In this document: positions 15,055 to 23,520 of the stretch, piece after piece
Layout of the letters: each line of letters starts with the position of its first letter
How positions within the stretch are numbered: position 1 is the first letter of the stretch
DNA from: Rhodospirillaceae bacterium BRH_c57
GTDB taxonomy: Bacteria > Pseudomonadota > Alphaproteobacteria > Rhodospirillales > Rhodospirillaceae
Reading direction: 5' to 3'
Length of the DNA: 64,000 nucleotides
NCBI GenBank assembly: GCA_000961745.1
Contig: LAEA01000152.1
Span: forward strand, 1 to 64,000
Notes under the pieces: model-generated
Seen by the model: only the letters and a program-made list of their open reading frames with translations
What the model was told of the DNA's origin: nothing
Database searches by the model: none
Made by a program: the position numbers and the translations under genes

Positions 15055-16935
15055 ATGGGGTGGGATCGCATAGGCGGGGACGGACGCAAGAAGGGCGGCA
15101 GGCAGGATGACGAGGTGGACACCCTTGCTGGATCCCGCGTTTTCGGCAGGGAGCGTTCCAGAGAGTCCCTCATCCATGTCGGTCGCCGCGTGGAGATGGA
15201 TGTGCCCTCACCCGCCCTCGTTAAGGAACGGGATTCCATCGGGCTGGAAAGGGATCTCGACGAGATGATGGCCCTGTCCCCCACCGTCGCCCGAGAGATG
15301 GGTCGGGGCCTTGAGCTTCTGCGGGAGCACGACGCGACGCGGACGCATGAGGGCGTGAAGCCAGAGACGGCGAAGCACTATGGGGAGATCTTCGCCCGCA
15401 TGCTGGGGGGGGCCAAGGGAGAGGCCCCTTTGGCGGGTCGGCAGGCGATCCAGCGGCCAGAGGCCGTGTCCCGCACTCAGCGGACCTACTACAGCAGGCG
15501 GGCGGCGATGATCTACTGTGCCTCCGAGGGAGTGGCGGACGCCCTGAAGATGATGGCCGCCATAGCCTGGCGAAACGGCATCAAGGGCATGCCTGAGGAC
15601 GTGAGGACGGAGGTGGCCCCTATCACTGCGGCGGACCCTGCGGAGTGTACGTTCTCGCTTACCACGCTGCCTGCGGAGGAGAGGCGGGCCTGGACGACGG
15701 CTCACGGCGACCTTCAGTTCTATTCGGCCATCCTCGAAGAGTGGGAGCCTGGGCGGAAGGAGGACGTTCACGCCAGCGTGGCCGACGGTCGGAAGCGGCT
15801 ATGGCGTGAGGATGAGCTGGATATAGAGCCATCCCCCCATGACAGGGACTCTCGCAGGAAGCAGGCGGACCTGTTCAGGCAGGATCCGCGGTGGAAGGAG
15901 TCGGTGTGGCCGCACGTCGAGGCTTGGGCGTCCGTGTACCGCGATGCCCTTGCCGTCTCGTTCGCCCTGGGTCCGCGTCCGGCGGAACTGAAGAAGGGTG
16001 TCTACGTCACGGTGGCGCCAGACGGCAGCATGCAGGTGAGCGTGGCCGCAGTGAAGAACGACAACGGGCACGGGAGCCTTCGGAGGACCTACCGCTACAA
16101 GCGGGGGGCCGGTGAGTGGCATCCGTGGCTGGAGTTCCTCCACCGCCGGGCCTCGGAGGCAGGCAAGGAGGTCATGGGAATGCGGTCGCTGAGGATAGCG
16201 GTCAGGGACGAGAAGGCGTACTCGGAGAGCGTGAAGGACTGCGGGCGGCGGACAGGCTACTGGCGTCTTGGTATGTGGAAGGAGGCGGTAAGGCGGAAAG
16301 AGCCGAGGATGGACGCTCTCGCCGTCGGCCTTGCCCTTCCCGCCCCCAAGCGTTCCGAGCACCTGTACTACGGGGTCTCCCTCCGCCTGAAGGAGGGGGA
16401 GCTTGAGGTGGTGTCGGCGAGAGGCTACCGCATCCTGACCGTAGAGGATGCCCGCGATGCGAAGGGGGCGAGGGTCTTCTGCATCAAAGGGAAGGGCGGG
16501 AACGCTGATGAGTGGGTGGCGGCTAAGCAGACCCCATGGCTGGCGATGATGTTCGACGCGGCGAGGAAGGGTGGGGTGGATTCCGAAGGGTGGCGGGTGA
16601 CGGAGGTCAGGCTTCCGTCGAAGGCTGAGGCCCGGGATCTGCTCTCCTCACTCTCCAAAGGGAAGGACGGCACCGAGATCACGGGTTGGTCGATCACCCC
16701 TTACGTCTTCAGGCATCAGTTCATGGCGGACTGCAAGCAGCTATCGAAGGCCGAGGCAGGCGAGATCGACGGCGGGATGATGTCGGAGATGACGGGCAAC
16801 AACTCCTCCTGGGACAAATACGGCGGCAGGGCCACGGGCTCGGCGGCAGGACCAGGCTTTGTCTCCGTCCGACGTGCGGCATCCACCCTGTCACCGTCGA
16901 GGGGCAGATCGAGGGGGATGGGGCTGTCGAGATGA
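15055..16935 (+). CDS. Large tyrosine-recombinase-like protein, paralogue 1 (626 aa)
   Basis: The C-terminal half carries tyrosine-recombinase signatures: Arg308 in GPRPAEL, Arg553-His554 in VFRHQF, and a candidate nucleophile Tyr589 in SWDKYGGR. The usual LGH is replaced by TGN, so one catalytic His may be missing. Family members cut and rejoin DNA at specific sites. This protein is about 200 residues longer than typical integrases and has a second R..E region (PKRSEH). I placed the start at the ATG at 15055 (GGGAGG at 15043) rather than at the upstream GTG at 15034. It is paralogous to 26158-28122. The adjacent 40-bp array could be its site. Confidence 0.7.
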   Translation: MGWDRIGGDGRKKGGRQDDEVDTLAGSRVFGRERSRESLIHVGRRVEMDVPSPALVKERDSIGLERDLDEMMALSPTVAREMGRGLELLREHDATRTHEGVKPETAKHYGEIFARMLGGAKGEAPLAGRQAIQRPEAVSRTQRTYYSRRAAMIYCASEGVADALKMMAAIAWRNGIKGMPEDVRTEVAPITAADPAECTFSLTTLPAEERRAWTTAHGDLQFYSAILEEWEPGRKEDVHASVADGRKRLWREDELDIEPSPHDRDSRRKQADLFRQDPRWKESVWPHVEAWASVYRDALAVSFALGPRPAELKKGVYVTVAPDGSMQVSVAAVKNDNGHGSLRRTYRYKRGAGEWHPWLEFLHRRASEAGKEVMGMRSLRIAVRDEKAYSESVKDCGRRTGYWRLGMWKEAVRRKEPRMDALAVGLALPAPKRSEHLYYGVSLRLKEGELEVVSARGYRILTVEDARDAKGARVFCIKGKGGNADEWVAAKQTPWLAMMFDAARKGGVDSEGWRVTEVRLPSKAEARDLLSSLSKGKDGTEITGWSITPYVFRHQFMADCKQLSKAEAGEIDGGMMSEMTGNNSSWDKYGGRATGSAAGPGFVSVRRAASTLSPSRGRSRGMGLSR

Positions 16936-16946
16936 CGTGTCACCAG

Positions 16947-16978
16947 GTGTTGACATGCGGATTTATCATATTAATGAT
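16947..16978 (+). promoter_or_regulatory. Class A promoter
   Basis: GGTGTTGACATGCGGATTT: -35 at 16950-16955 and AATGAT at 16973-16978. It serves 17008. Confidence 0.7.
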
Positions 16979-17007
16979 GATGGAATAGGTCACGGTGGAG
17001 AGATCAA

Positions 17008-17439
17008 ATGTCTGAGAAGTTGCTTCAGGAACTGCTTGTTGAGATCCGCACCTTGCGGGATGAGAACGCGGGATTGCGGAAGGCGGTGGATGCGGCGGCG
17101 GCGGAAGTGGCCGCCCAAGGCAAGACACTCGCCTCGCTCGAAGGCAAGATTGATGCGTTCGAGAGGGATGTGGCTTCATCGAACGAGATGGTGGGGAAGC
17201 AGATCGGGGTTTTTTCGAAAACGTTGAGAGCCGAGAATGAACGCATCGACGCCCTCATCCATCACATCAAGAAGATGAATGATGACCTTTGTAGTGTTGT
17301 GGCGTTTCTGGTCGACTACACCACGCTCCACGACCACGACCGGGCGATCGATGCGACCCGAAGTTCATTCCAGAAGGTCGAGGCCCGCAAAAAGAATGCT
17401 GGCGAGAAGGCAGAGACCCCCAAGAAGAACGGTGCCTAG
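17008..17439 (+). CDS. Coiled-coil protein (143 aa)
   Basis: From residue 3 to about 95 the sequence has a strong heptad pattern (LLVEIRTLRDENAGLRKAV, then LASLEGKIDAFERDV and ENERIDALIHHIKKMN), so a long parallel coiled coil is likely. The C-terminus is Lys/Glu/Ala-rich. No enzymatic motif is seen. The ATG at 17008 is preceded by GGAGAG. It has its own class A promoter. Its function is unknown; structural or adaptor roles are possible. Confidence 0.7.
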   Translation: MSEKLLQELLVEIRTLRDENAGLRKAVDAAAAEVAAQGKTLASLEGKIDAFERDVASSNEMVGKQIGVFSKTLRAENERIDALIHHIKKMNDDLCSVVAFLVDYTTLHDHDRAIDATRSSFQKVEARKKNAGEKAETPKKNGA

Positions 17440-17510
17440 CCCCTCTCTCCTCGTCCTCCAACGTTAAATGACGATCCCAGCTGTTCGTAACGTTTTCAGA
17501 TACAGCACAT

Positions 17511-17542
17511 GTGTTGACATACGGATTATTTGACGTCCGATG
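17511..17542 (+). promoter_or_regulatory. Class A promoter box
   Basis: GTGTTGACATACGGATTA with -35 at 17514-17519. The -10 (CCGATG) is weak. It lies 90 bp before the start at 17604. Confidence 0.6.
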
Positions 17543-17603
17543 TCAAGAGTGCCAGAATCCATTTCAAGGCCGCTTGAATGCGGAACGCTGGAAGCAGGAG
17601 GCG

Positions 17604-18128
17604 ATGATGAGAGAGTACATGGACGTGGGCTACGGGATGGACGACAGCGACATAGATGCGATCCTCGCGGGGATCGACGACTATGTGCCGACCAACAGGT
17701 TCCGCAGGGGCGAAACCTGCGATGTGTTCGTCGGCGAGGCCGGCGGCGACGGGATGGACTTCGACGAAAACGCGGGTTTGTCTTTTGATACGATGGAGTC
17801 TGCCTTAAACGGCATCGAGAAGGCCGAGTACCGTCGAGAGGTCGCCGACTGGGACGAGGACGAGGACGATATCGAGTCTGCGGCAGCCCTGCTGGGGAAC
17901 GGCAGCTACGGCTATTCTCGCTTCATCGACAAGGGCACCCGTGCCGCCGAGGTGGCCAAGTCAGACGCGAAGGGTGCCGAGAGGGGCTGCTACATCGGCC
18001 CGTCCCGCAGCCATGAGAGGCGTGGCATTTTTGATATCGCCTTGGCGGCGGGCGACAGGAGAGCGGGGCGTGATGCGGCGAGCCGCCAGGTCGCGGAGCC
18101 TATGAGGGGAACTGGGCTCACACTCTGA
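17604..18128 (+). CDS. Acidic uncharacterised protein (174 aa)
   Basis: The frame extends upstream into the promoter box, but CAGGAGG at 17595 marks ATG 17604 (or 17607) as the start. The first 110 residues are very acidic (DDSDIDAILAGIDDY, DEDEDDIESA); the last 60 are basic and Arg-rich. No family is recognised. A terminator follows. Confidence 0.65.
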   Translation: MMREYMDVGYGMDDSDIDAILAGIDDYVPTNRFRRGETCDVFVGEAGGDGMDFDENAGLSFDTMESALNGIEKAEYRREVADWDEDEDDIESAAALLGNGSYGYSRFIDKGTRAAEVAKSDAKGAERGCYIGPSRSHERRGIFDIALAAGDRRAGRDAASRQVAEPMRGTGLTL

Positions 18129-18147
18129 ATTCTCCAGTCAGCAGGTG

Positions 18148-18180
18148 GACGGGGTCTCCTTCGGGAGGCCCCGTCCTTTT
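18148..18180 (+). terminator. Rho-independent terminator
   Basis: GACGGGG with CCCCGTC, an inner CTCC-TTCG-GGAG, then a T-rich tail. It follows 18128. Confidence 0.85.
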
Positions 18181-18247
18181 CAGCCCCCGCCGGCGCCGGA
18201 CGAATGCGAAGCCCGATGATCGGGGCATGGACAGACAGGAGGAAGCC

Positions 18248-18427
18248 ATGAAGGACATTCTCGGAACTCCCGCCCCGACCGTCGCCTACCCTTTCGACTT
18301 CATGGGTGCGTGGCTCTCGCCCAAGGGGTATCGGCGCCCAGGCGATGACGAAACTGGAGGGCACCTTCAAGGCCGGCGGTTGCACATTCAGGATCGAGGC
18401 GTTGGAGGTCTTCCCGTTTGGGTCTGA
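18248..18427 (+). CDS. Short reading frame, possible 5' half of a frameshifted gene (59 aa)
   Basis: The ATG at 18248 has GGAGGAAGCC upstream. The first 30 residues (ILGTPAPTVAYPFDFMG) look protein-like; the rest is Arg/Gly-rich and probably out of frame. The overlapping frame at 18345 takes over with protein-like sequence. One gene with a one-base shift near 18335 is the simplest reading, but two overlapping small genes are possible. Confidence 0.35.
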   Translation: MKDILGTPAPTVAYPFDFMGAWLSPKGYRRPGDDETGGHLQGRRLHIQDRGVGGLPVWV

Positions 18428-18578
18428 CTACGTGCAGATGACGTCTGACTCAGCCCTTCAGGCCGAACACGATGCCCTCGCCGAGATCTTCTGCCCGGCA
18501 GGCGACTTCCGCACCGTCTCGCTGGCGGGCCGCGACTACGCCGTCTTCGTCCGACCCATGGGCGTCCATGACGACTGA
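18345..18578 (+). CDS. Small uncharacterised protein (77 aa)
   Basis: Residues read as a compact alpha/beta domain (FKAGGCTFRIEALEVFPFG, then GRDYAVFVRPM). The ATG at 18345 lacks a convincing ribosome site, which fits either translational coupling to the overlapping 18248 frame or a frameshift between them. No family is recognised. Confidence 0.5.
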   Translation: MTKLEGTFKAGGCTFRIEALEVFPFGSDYVQMTSDSALQAEHDALAEIFCPAGDFRTVSLAGRDYAVFVRPMGVHDD

Positions 18579-18597
18579 GGGCCATAAGCGATGTGGA

Positions 18598-18620
18598 GGG
18601 GCTTCGGCTTCGCCCTTTTT
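18598..18620 (+). terminator. Weak terminator
   Basis: GGGC, 9-nt loop, GCCC, then TTTTT. Confidence 0.5.
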
Positions 18621-18751
18621 GGTTACGCACCGTGGAAACTGGCAACTCCTCCTCGAACGAGAATTGTGATGTCCCACCCCAATGCAGGGACCACGGACGG
18701 CAACGACCTTCCACATCGGGAAGTCTAGACTAATACTGAAAACCCAATCAG

Positions 18752-18792
18752 CGTAAAACCGCTTTACCTTGCAATATATATGTGTTTATACG
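18752..18792 (+). promoter_or_regulatory. Class B promoter
   Basis: GCGTAAAACCGCTTTACCTTG: -35 TTTACC at 18763-18768, 17 bp, TTATAC. It matches the class B family GTAAAANNGC-TTGACTTT. Confidence 0.65.
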
Positions 18793-18820
18793 GCAACATC
18801 AGATCAACAAGGAGGCTTCA

Positions 18821-18934
18821 ATGGTTTACATCTACGCAACCAACGGAACGGCGAGCATATCGGGCTACGACCTCGATGTCGGCGACCTAGCCCGCGTAAA
18901 AAACCTTAAGGATTGGATATCGGCACGCTCGTGA
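18821..18934 (+). CDS. Very small protein (37 aa)
   Basis: The ATG at 18821 stands 5 bp after AAGGAGG and about 30 bp after a class B promoter. The product (VYIYATNGTASISGYDLDVG then LARVKNLKDW) is polar and unlike anything I recognise. The strong ribosome site and the promoter support translation. The 86 bp to the next gene hold nothing visible. Confidence 0.55.
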   Translation: MVYIYATNGTASISGYDLDVGDLARVKNLKDWISARS

Positions 18935-19021
18935 ACGCAGCACGCACAAATTTGAGAGGCCTCTAGACTCCCCCACACTTTATCGTAAAATCGCGCCAGG
19001 GTCGTTTTCAGGTAGGCAGCT

Positions 19022-20350
19022 ATGCTAGCAATTTTCGAAAGATGTGATCGTCGCGTGAAGGTATCTTCCGCAGAAGGAGACGAGATACTAACAACCCTTT
19101 CTCGCGTCCTCTCCGATGGAGAACAGGTATATCTTGATGTCAAGGATCAACAAGAAAACGACTCATTAGTGGTTCTCAACAGCAATGACGTTATTTATGA
19201 TTTTGGAACCCAGAGCGAAACTCGTGGGAGCGATCTTCTTGGAGAGGTCGTATCGAAATACAATGAAGTTGTATATTTGAAGCGAATACATCGCTTCAGA
19301 ATGATAAAATTTATCGCTTTCACTGTCGTAATAGGATATTTATCATCAATTTTATTTGGAGACACGATTGGCTTTTCTTCTGAACAACTAATGGAAATCA
19401 GCCCAAAACCTTCCGACATGACTGAAGCAAGCTATAAAATAATTATTGAAAATTCTTCTTCAGCGGCAATGTCATTTTTAACTTTTGCAATTACATGTGT
19501 GATTTATTTTGTTTTTTTCACTTATTACCTCAAGACAGGAAGCGCTAAATCATATTATTTTTTTGCATTTTTTATTATATTAAATACCGCTATACTTATA
19601 TTCAACGCGGTGCGGTATTACTATGTGTTAACAAATATTCAGATAGCATGGTACTTGCTATTGAATTCTATATATGCGTACTCATTATATATAGGGTGGG
19701 CGGGCATTCTACATCGTGTAAATATACCATCATCAGATCTCAAAGTAGAAAAACCCCGTTTAATCGGTTTTCAGGGCGCTTATTGCCTGCTGACTCCAAT
19801 CGCCATCGGAGCGTTTGGCATCTTCTATTCTGGAGGTTCTGCAATTTTTTGGGGTACTGCAATATTAATTGGCTCAACTGCGAAAATATGGAAAGGCCGC
19901 AATGGTGTTCTTTGGACGGGCGCTGCCCTTGCCGCCCAATTTTGTACATGGTTGGTTCTGGCATTCATCTGGCAAGGCACCCTAGAGCGAACAGCAGCAT
20001 CCTTTAGCCTGGATATATTCGCTTCTCTTGCGGGCAGCGCCCTAGTTTTTTTAGCCTTAACACAATTCCAGGGGGTGGCCTCAAGTGCCGCAAAAGATGA
20101 TGGAATCCGCTACCGCATCAGGCCATTGTATAGCTTTCCCATTGTACTCTTAGCAATGGTACTGGTCATTTCAGCGGAGGCAGACCGTCTCCGAGATAAA
20201 CCGCGTGCAGACCTTAAAACACAAGCAGACTCGTCCGCGGCAGAGTTTAAAGAGAATTATTGCTTCGCATATGAAACGACAGCGGAATGCCAAGTTCGTA
20301 TAAGGCAACAAATAGAGGTCATCAGGGGGGTAATTCGCGATACAAGGTAA
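19022..20350 (+). CDS. Low-GC polytopic membrane protein (442 aa)
   Basis: About nine hydrophobic segments fill residues 100-410, alternating with short loops. The first 90 residues are soluble, with a beta-rich pattern (SSAEGDEILTTL, YLDVKDQQE), and the last 45 form a charged periplasmic or cytoplasmic tail with a Cys pair. The A+T content is far above that of its neighbours and codon use is different, so recent acquisition from another source is likely. The ribosome site before ATG 19022 is weak. No transporter or enzyme family is recognised. Confidence 0.75.
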   Translation: MLAIFERCDRRVKVSSAEGDEILTTLSRVLSDGEQVYLDVKDQQENDSLVVLNSNDVIYDFGTQSETRGSDLLGEVVSKYNEVVYLKRIHRFRMIKFIAFTVVIGYLSSILFGDTIGFSSEQLMEISPKPSDMTEASYKIIIENSSSAAMSFLTFAITCVIYFVFFTYYLKTGSAKSYYFFAFFIILNTAILIFNAVRYYYVLTNIQIAWYLLLNSIYAYSLYIGWAGILHRVNIPSSDLKVEKPRLIGFQGAYCLLTPIAIGAFGIFYSGGSAIFWGTAILIGSTAKIWKGRNGVLWTGAALAAQFCTWLVLAFIWQGTLERTAASFSLDIFASLAGSALVFLALTQFQGVASSAAKDDGIRYRIRPLYSFPIVLLAMVLVISAEADRLRDKPRADLKTQADSSAAEFKENYCFAYETTAECQVRIRQQIEVIRGVIRDTR

Positions 20351-20365
20351 GTTACCAGTATAGTA

Positions 20366-20566
20366 TTATTTTAGCTTTGACATGGTGTAGGCTGCCGAGG
20401 GTGCGTAGGCTTTGAGGACTGAGGGATTCTGCCGTTCAGCCTCTATAAGTGCGGGGCTGTCGTAGAAGCCTGGGGCGAGATCATCGACGCCGATCGAGGA
20501 GAAGAACGCTTCAAGCTCCCGCACTTGTGCCCTGAGCCTCGCCGCTCTTGTCCGTGCCTGACCCAT
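20366..20566 (-). CDS. Small helical protein (66 aa)
   Basis: The ATG at 20566 follows GGAGGGGC. The N-terminus is Arg-rich and helical (TRAARLRAQVRELEAFF). It lies 34 bp after the PDZ-YbjQ gene in the same direction, so it is probably co-transcribed. No family is recognised. Confidence 0.6.
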   Translation of the reverse strand: MGQARTRAARLRAQVRELEAFFSSIGVDDLAPGFYDSPALIEAERQNPSVLKAYAPSAAYTMSKLK

Positions 20567-20600
20567 TCTCGCCCCTCCTGCTTATCGCGATTGCTGTCCG

Positions 20601-21248
20601 TCAACGAGTACCGACGGTGCAGGCCAAGGGCTCCACAGTCACGGCAGTCCCTGCCGCTACGATGAAGAGCATCGACGTGCCCTTGCCGCTGAACTCGCTA
20701 TAGCTGAGGCTACAGCCAACAACGGCATTGGCACCGACCATGTGTGCCTCATACCGCAACTGGTCAACACACACTTGGCGGGCATGACGCAGTTCGTTCT
20801 GGATGGTCTCGTTTCGACCTCCGAAAAAATCGCTGAGTCCCACGAGGAAGTCTTTCAGCACGTTCATGCCCAGCGCGCACTCGCTGCTGACGATGTCGAT
20901 GGTACTCGTGATCCGGAAACCTTCAAGCGTCGGGGCCGTAGTCACCTGGACGCAGCGAGCCTTGACGCGTTCGAGCATGCGGGCTTGGGCGGGTTCCACA
21001 CTGATGCCCAGGCGGCCTGGCTCGATCTCCACCTCGGTGATCTCCAACCCACGCTGGATGACCATGGCACTCCGCCCGGTCAGCACCGCCATGACGGCGG
21101 ACAAGTCGTCGTTGGTCGAGATCGGCTTTCCGTCGATCGAGATGAGGATGTCGTTGACCTGAATGCCTGCGGCATCCGCCTGCATGCCTGGCGTGACCTG
21201 ATTGACGACCAGCTTTTGCCCGCCCCCTGTCGCAGTCTCTGATGTCAT
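20601..21248 (-). CDS. PDZ domain fused to a YbjQ/UPF0145-like domain
   Basis: Residues 8-75 form a PDZ-like peptide-binding domain (VTPGMQADAAGIQVNDILIS then GKPIS). Residues about 100-205 match the YbjQ/UPF0145 fold, with the VGANAVVGCSLSY motif (commonly MGANAVVGVRFD) and a long helix before it. YbjQ proteins form pentamers of unknown role. The fusion has no signal peptide and is probably cytoplasmic. A second YbjQ-like protein is encoded at 60641. The start ATG 21248 follows GGAGGGGG. Confidence 0.8.
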   Translation of the reverse strand: MTSETATGGGQKLVVNQVTPGMQADAAGIQVNDILISIDGKPISTNDDLSAVMAVLTGRSAMVIQRGLEITEVEIEPGRLGISVEPAQARMLERVKARCVQVTTAPTLEGFRITSTIDIVSSECALGMNVLKDFLVGLSDFFGGRNETIQNELRHARQVCVDQLRYEAHMVGANAVVGCSLSYSEFSGKGTSMLFIVAAGTAVTVEPLACTVGTR

Positions 21249-21274
21249 CGCCCCCTCCGTTCTTCAACCTTAAC

Positions 21275-21286
21275 CTTGCATGCAAG
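21275..21286. promoter_or_regulatory. 12-bp perfect palindrome
   Basis: CTTGCATGCAAG, located 27 bp upstream of the PDZ-YbjQ start. It is a possible operator. Confidence 0.35.
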
Positions 21287-21375
21287 CCTTGATTTCTACC
21301 CGAGAGGCAGAATGTCGGCAATGCCTCCTGGATGCGTAATCGGCCTTCTGGCCTTGAATTCCGCGTTCTCCATAA

Positions 21376-21407
21376 ATGTTGACAGACCAACACATAAAAG
21401 TATTATA
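21376..21407 (+). promoter_or_regulatory. Promoter, class A-related
   Basis: ATGTTGACAG: -35 at 21379-21384, then TATTAT at 16 bp or ATTATA at 17 bp. It lacks the CATNCGGA extension. It serves the paralogous pair. Confidence 0.75.
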
Positions 21408-21435
21408 TTGTGATGTTAGCGATTGGCAGGGGGGC

Positions 21436-22203
21436 ATGATGGCGTTCGACAAGGAGACCGCGACTACGCTTACTTCTTTCCTTCAGGAGCATGGTCTCTG
21501 GGTGGCTTGTGGTCACTCGAAACGTCAGTTTACCGCCCCGATCGGCGGCGGCCTTGAAGTGTCCGTCAACGACGCCCGCCCATTGCCGTGGAACGCTAGC
21601 CGCTCGATGGTGGTGATCGACCGAGACGGCAAGCGGCTAGCCTCCTGCCAACTGACGTCGGACTGGGAGCCCCGTGAGGAAACCCTGAAGGGGGCCTCGG
21701 TTCCCCTTCCCGACCTCTCGGAGCCTATGCTCCGCATCCTTCTGGCGGTGGCCAACGGCTGGGCCGACGCCTTCTGCACCTCCCCCGTCTACCTGCACGG
21801 CGTGCAGATGATGTCAGGCGACGCATGCGACCCCCGCATGCTGCTGCCGCTCCTGCTGAACGCCTCCGACCGCATGGCCGGCTCCTCCTCCGAACTGGCG
21901 GGCGACGACATCTTCAAGGGTGACCAGGACATCGAGTTCGAGGATCCGTTCGACAAGTTCCGGGGCTGCCTTTTCGGCTGCCGGGTTTCGACGGCCCGTG
22001 ACGTGGACACGCTGAAGATCCGCCGAGCGGTGACCGGCCTCATGCCCCAGACTGTCATCAAGGACGGCAGGGTGGAGGCGAACCTTGAAAATTCGTCGGC
22101 CTTCGTCGCCGAGATGGAGACCCTCGCCGCCATCTGCGAAGCACGGGGGTTCCGCGGTTTCGAAATCGAGGACATGGATCTCCGCGTCGTCCACTCGGCC
22201 TGA
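21436..22203 (+). CDS. Uncharacterised protein, paralogue of next gene (255 aa)
   Basis: The family is not recognised. It shares blocks with the next gene: an AVA.GW segment, TSPVYLHGVQ (TTPVYLHGVK in the partner), and PRMLLPLL followed by a helical region. I chose the start at ATG 21436 (or 21439) behind CAGGGGGG; the frame runs on upstream into the promoter. It is cytoplasmic by composition. The pair has the same order and orientation and so arose by tandem duplication followed by divergence. Confidence 0.7.
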   Translation: MMAFDKETATTLTSFLQEHGLWVACGHSKRQFTAPIGGGLEVSVNDARPLPWNASRSMVVIDRDGKRLASCQLTSDWEPREETLKGASVPLPDLSEPMLRILLAVANGWADAFCTSPVYLHGVQMMSGDACDPRMLLPLLLNASDRMAGSSSELAGDDIFKGDQDIEFEDPFDKFRGCLFGCRVSTARDVDTLKIRRAVTGLMPQTVIKDGRVEANLENSSAFVAEMETLAAICEARGFRGFEIEDMDLRVVHSA

Positions 22204-22222
22204 GATACCAAGGAGGACAGAC

Positions 22223-22939
22223 ATGCCCATCCACCACGTGTCCCATTTTTCCCCCGCAGACGCGGAGGCCCTTGCCGGCCATCTGAAGTTGACGGGATTC
22301 TGGACATCCGGCGTCTGCGTCGGCGACCCGAACATGTTCGCGGCTCCCGCCGGCGACGGGTTGGTCATGACCGAGCGTGCGGGGCCGATGTCATCCCGGG
22401 GCGTGCGTGAAATGTTCGTGATCGACGGACGGGGACGGGCTCTCTGCTATGCTCCGCTTGATGCCAACTGGAAGCCTCTCGCCGAGAACGGCTGCTTCCA
22501 TGGAATCGACGCCTCCGCATACCTCCCCTCCCGCGACCCCTTAAGCGATGTCCGCGAGGCCGTGGCGGCGGGATGGAAGAAGTTGGGAACGACACCAGTC
22601 TACCTGCATGGCGTCAAAGCGGGGCTGGCCGATGCCTGTTCGCCCCGGATGCTCCTGCCCCTCATTGCCGCGGCTGCGGAGGCAAAGGAAGCAGCCACAC
22701 TCCGCCTCGTTCCGAACAGCGAAGCCCTCTTCGGAAGTGAAGCCGCGAACGCCCGCGTCACCGACCCCGAGACGTTCCGGGCGTCCCTGGAGGCCATCCT
22801 CCCCGTGCCGATCGCAGCGAAAATCGATCTTGAACGTCATGGCCCGTTCGAGGAGGCCGTAGCCACCCTCCGGGACAAAATGGCCGATTGCGGCATCCCG
22901 TCCTTCTGCTTCTCGGGCATGTTGACCGACATCACCTAA
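22223..22939 (+). CDS. Uncharacterised protein, paralogue of previous gene (238 aa)
   Basis: The start is ATG 22223, 7 bp after AAGGAGG; the frame is open upstream as a shadow of the first gene. The two proteins align through the N-terminal region (VIDRDGKRLASCQL in the first against VIDGRGRALCYAPL here) and the VYLHGV and PRMLLPL blocks. No catalytic motif is recognised. It is co-transcribed with 21436. Confidence 0.7.
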   Translation: MPIHHVSHFSPADAEALAGHLKLTGFWTSGVCVGDPNMFAAPAGDGLVMTERAGPMSSRGVREMFVIDGRGRALCYAPLDANWKPLAENGCFHGIDASAYLPSRDPLSDVREAVAAGWKKLGTTPVYLHGVKAGLADACSPRMLLPLIAAAAEAKEAATLRLVPNSEALFGSEAANARVTDPETFRASLEAILPVPIAAKIDLERHGPFEEAVATLRDKMADCGIPSFCFSGMLTDIT

Positions 22940-22953
22940 ATTTTCGGGTGAAG

Positions 22954-22993
22954 CATAAAACCGCTTGACTTTTTACAATTAATATGTCATCAT
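22954..22993 (+). promoter_or_regulatory. Class B promoter
   Basis: ATAAAACCGCTTGACTTTT, with TTGACT at 22965-22970 and CATCAT at 22988-22993. Confidence 0.75.
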
Positions 22994-23054
22994 GAGGACA
23001 GTTAAGAAAGGAGAGGCGGGGATAGCTTCTCTTCGGCAGAAAAGGAGCGAAATT

Positions 23055-23330
23055 ATGCAGATCATATTCGGAATCGTCGGGTTCGCCATAGGGGCCGTCG
23101 GGGACATAATGGTGGGTGGGATCGCCCACAAGGCCATCGGTCTCGCCAAGTTGACCTTCGCCGCCTACATGCTGGCGGTGGCAGGATACGTGTTTACCGT
23201 TCTTACGGGGGGTGGCCCTGTGGCCGGCACCAGTGGGTTCGTGAGTGCGGCCACTTTCCTCGGCTACTCGGTAGTAGTTTTGTCCGCCCTCGGACTTTCC
23301 TCCGCCATCCTCTCCGGAGACAGCGACTGA
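23055..23330 (+). CDS. Small membrane protein (91 aa)
   Basis: Three hydrophobic segments (about residues 3-22, 30-50 and 65-85) with Gly-rich loops. The ATG at 23055 follows AAGGAG; an in-frame upstream extension to 22992 lacks a ribosome site. The family is not recognised. It is monocistronic between a class B promoter and a strong terminator. Confidence 0.65.
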   Translation: MQIIFGIVGFAIGAVGDIMVGGIAHKAIGLAKLTFAAYMLAVAGYVFTVLTGGGPVAGTSGFVSAATFLGYSVVVLSALGLSSAILSGDSD

Positions 23331-23356
23331 TCTCAGAGCCCTGCTCCCCGCTCAGA

Positions 23357-23400
23357 ACAGAAATGGCGTCGGCTGCGGTCGACGCCATTTCTGTTTGCCT
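23357..23400 (+). terminator. Strong rho-independent terminator
   Basis: A 15-bp perfect stem (23357-23371 with 23380-23394), 8-nt loop, then TTGCCTT. Confidence 0.85.
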
Positions 23401-23418
23401 TGTCAGATGTGACAATTT

Positions 23419-23449
23419 AGTTGACATGACAACACATATTAGTCATCCT
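23419..23449 (+). promoter_or_regulatory. Class A promoter
   Basis: AGTTGACATGAC: -35 at 23421-23426 and CATCCT at 23444-23449. It serves the AAA-protease gene. Confidence 0.65.
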
Positions 23450-23520
23450 ATTTTCTCTGGCATGCGAGCACTTTTATCGATGCACAGTAGTCGTGTCCAC
23501 GAACAGGGAAGGACGGATCC

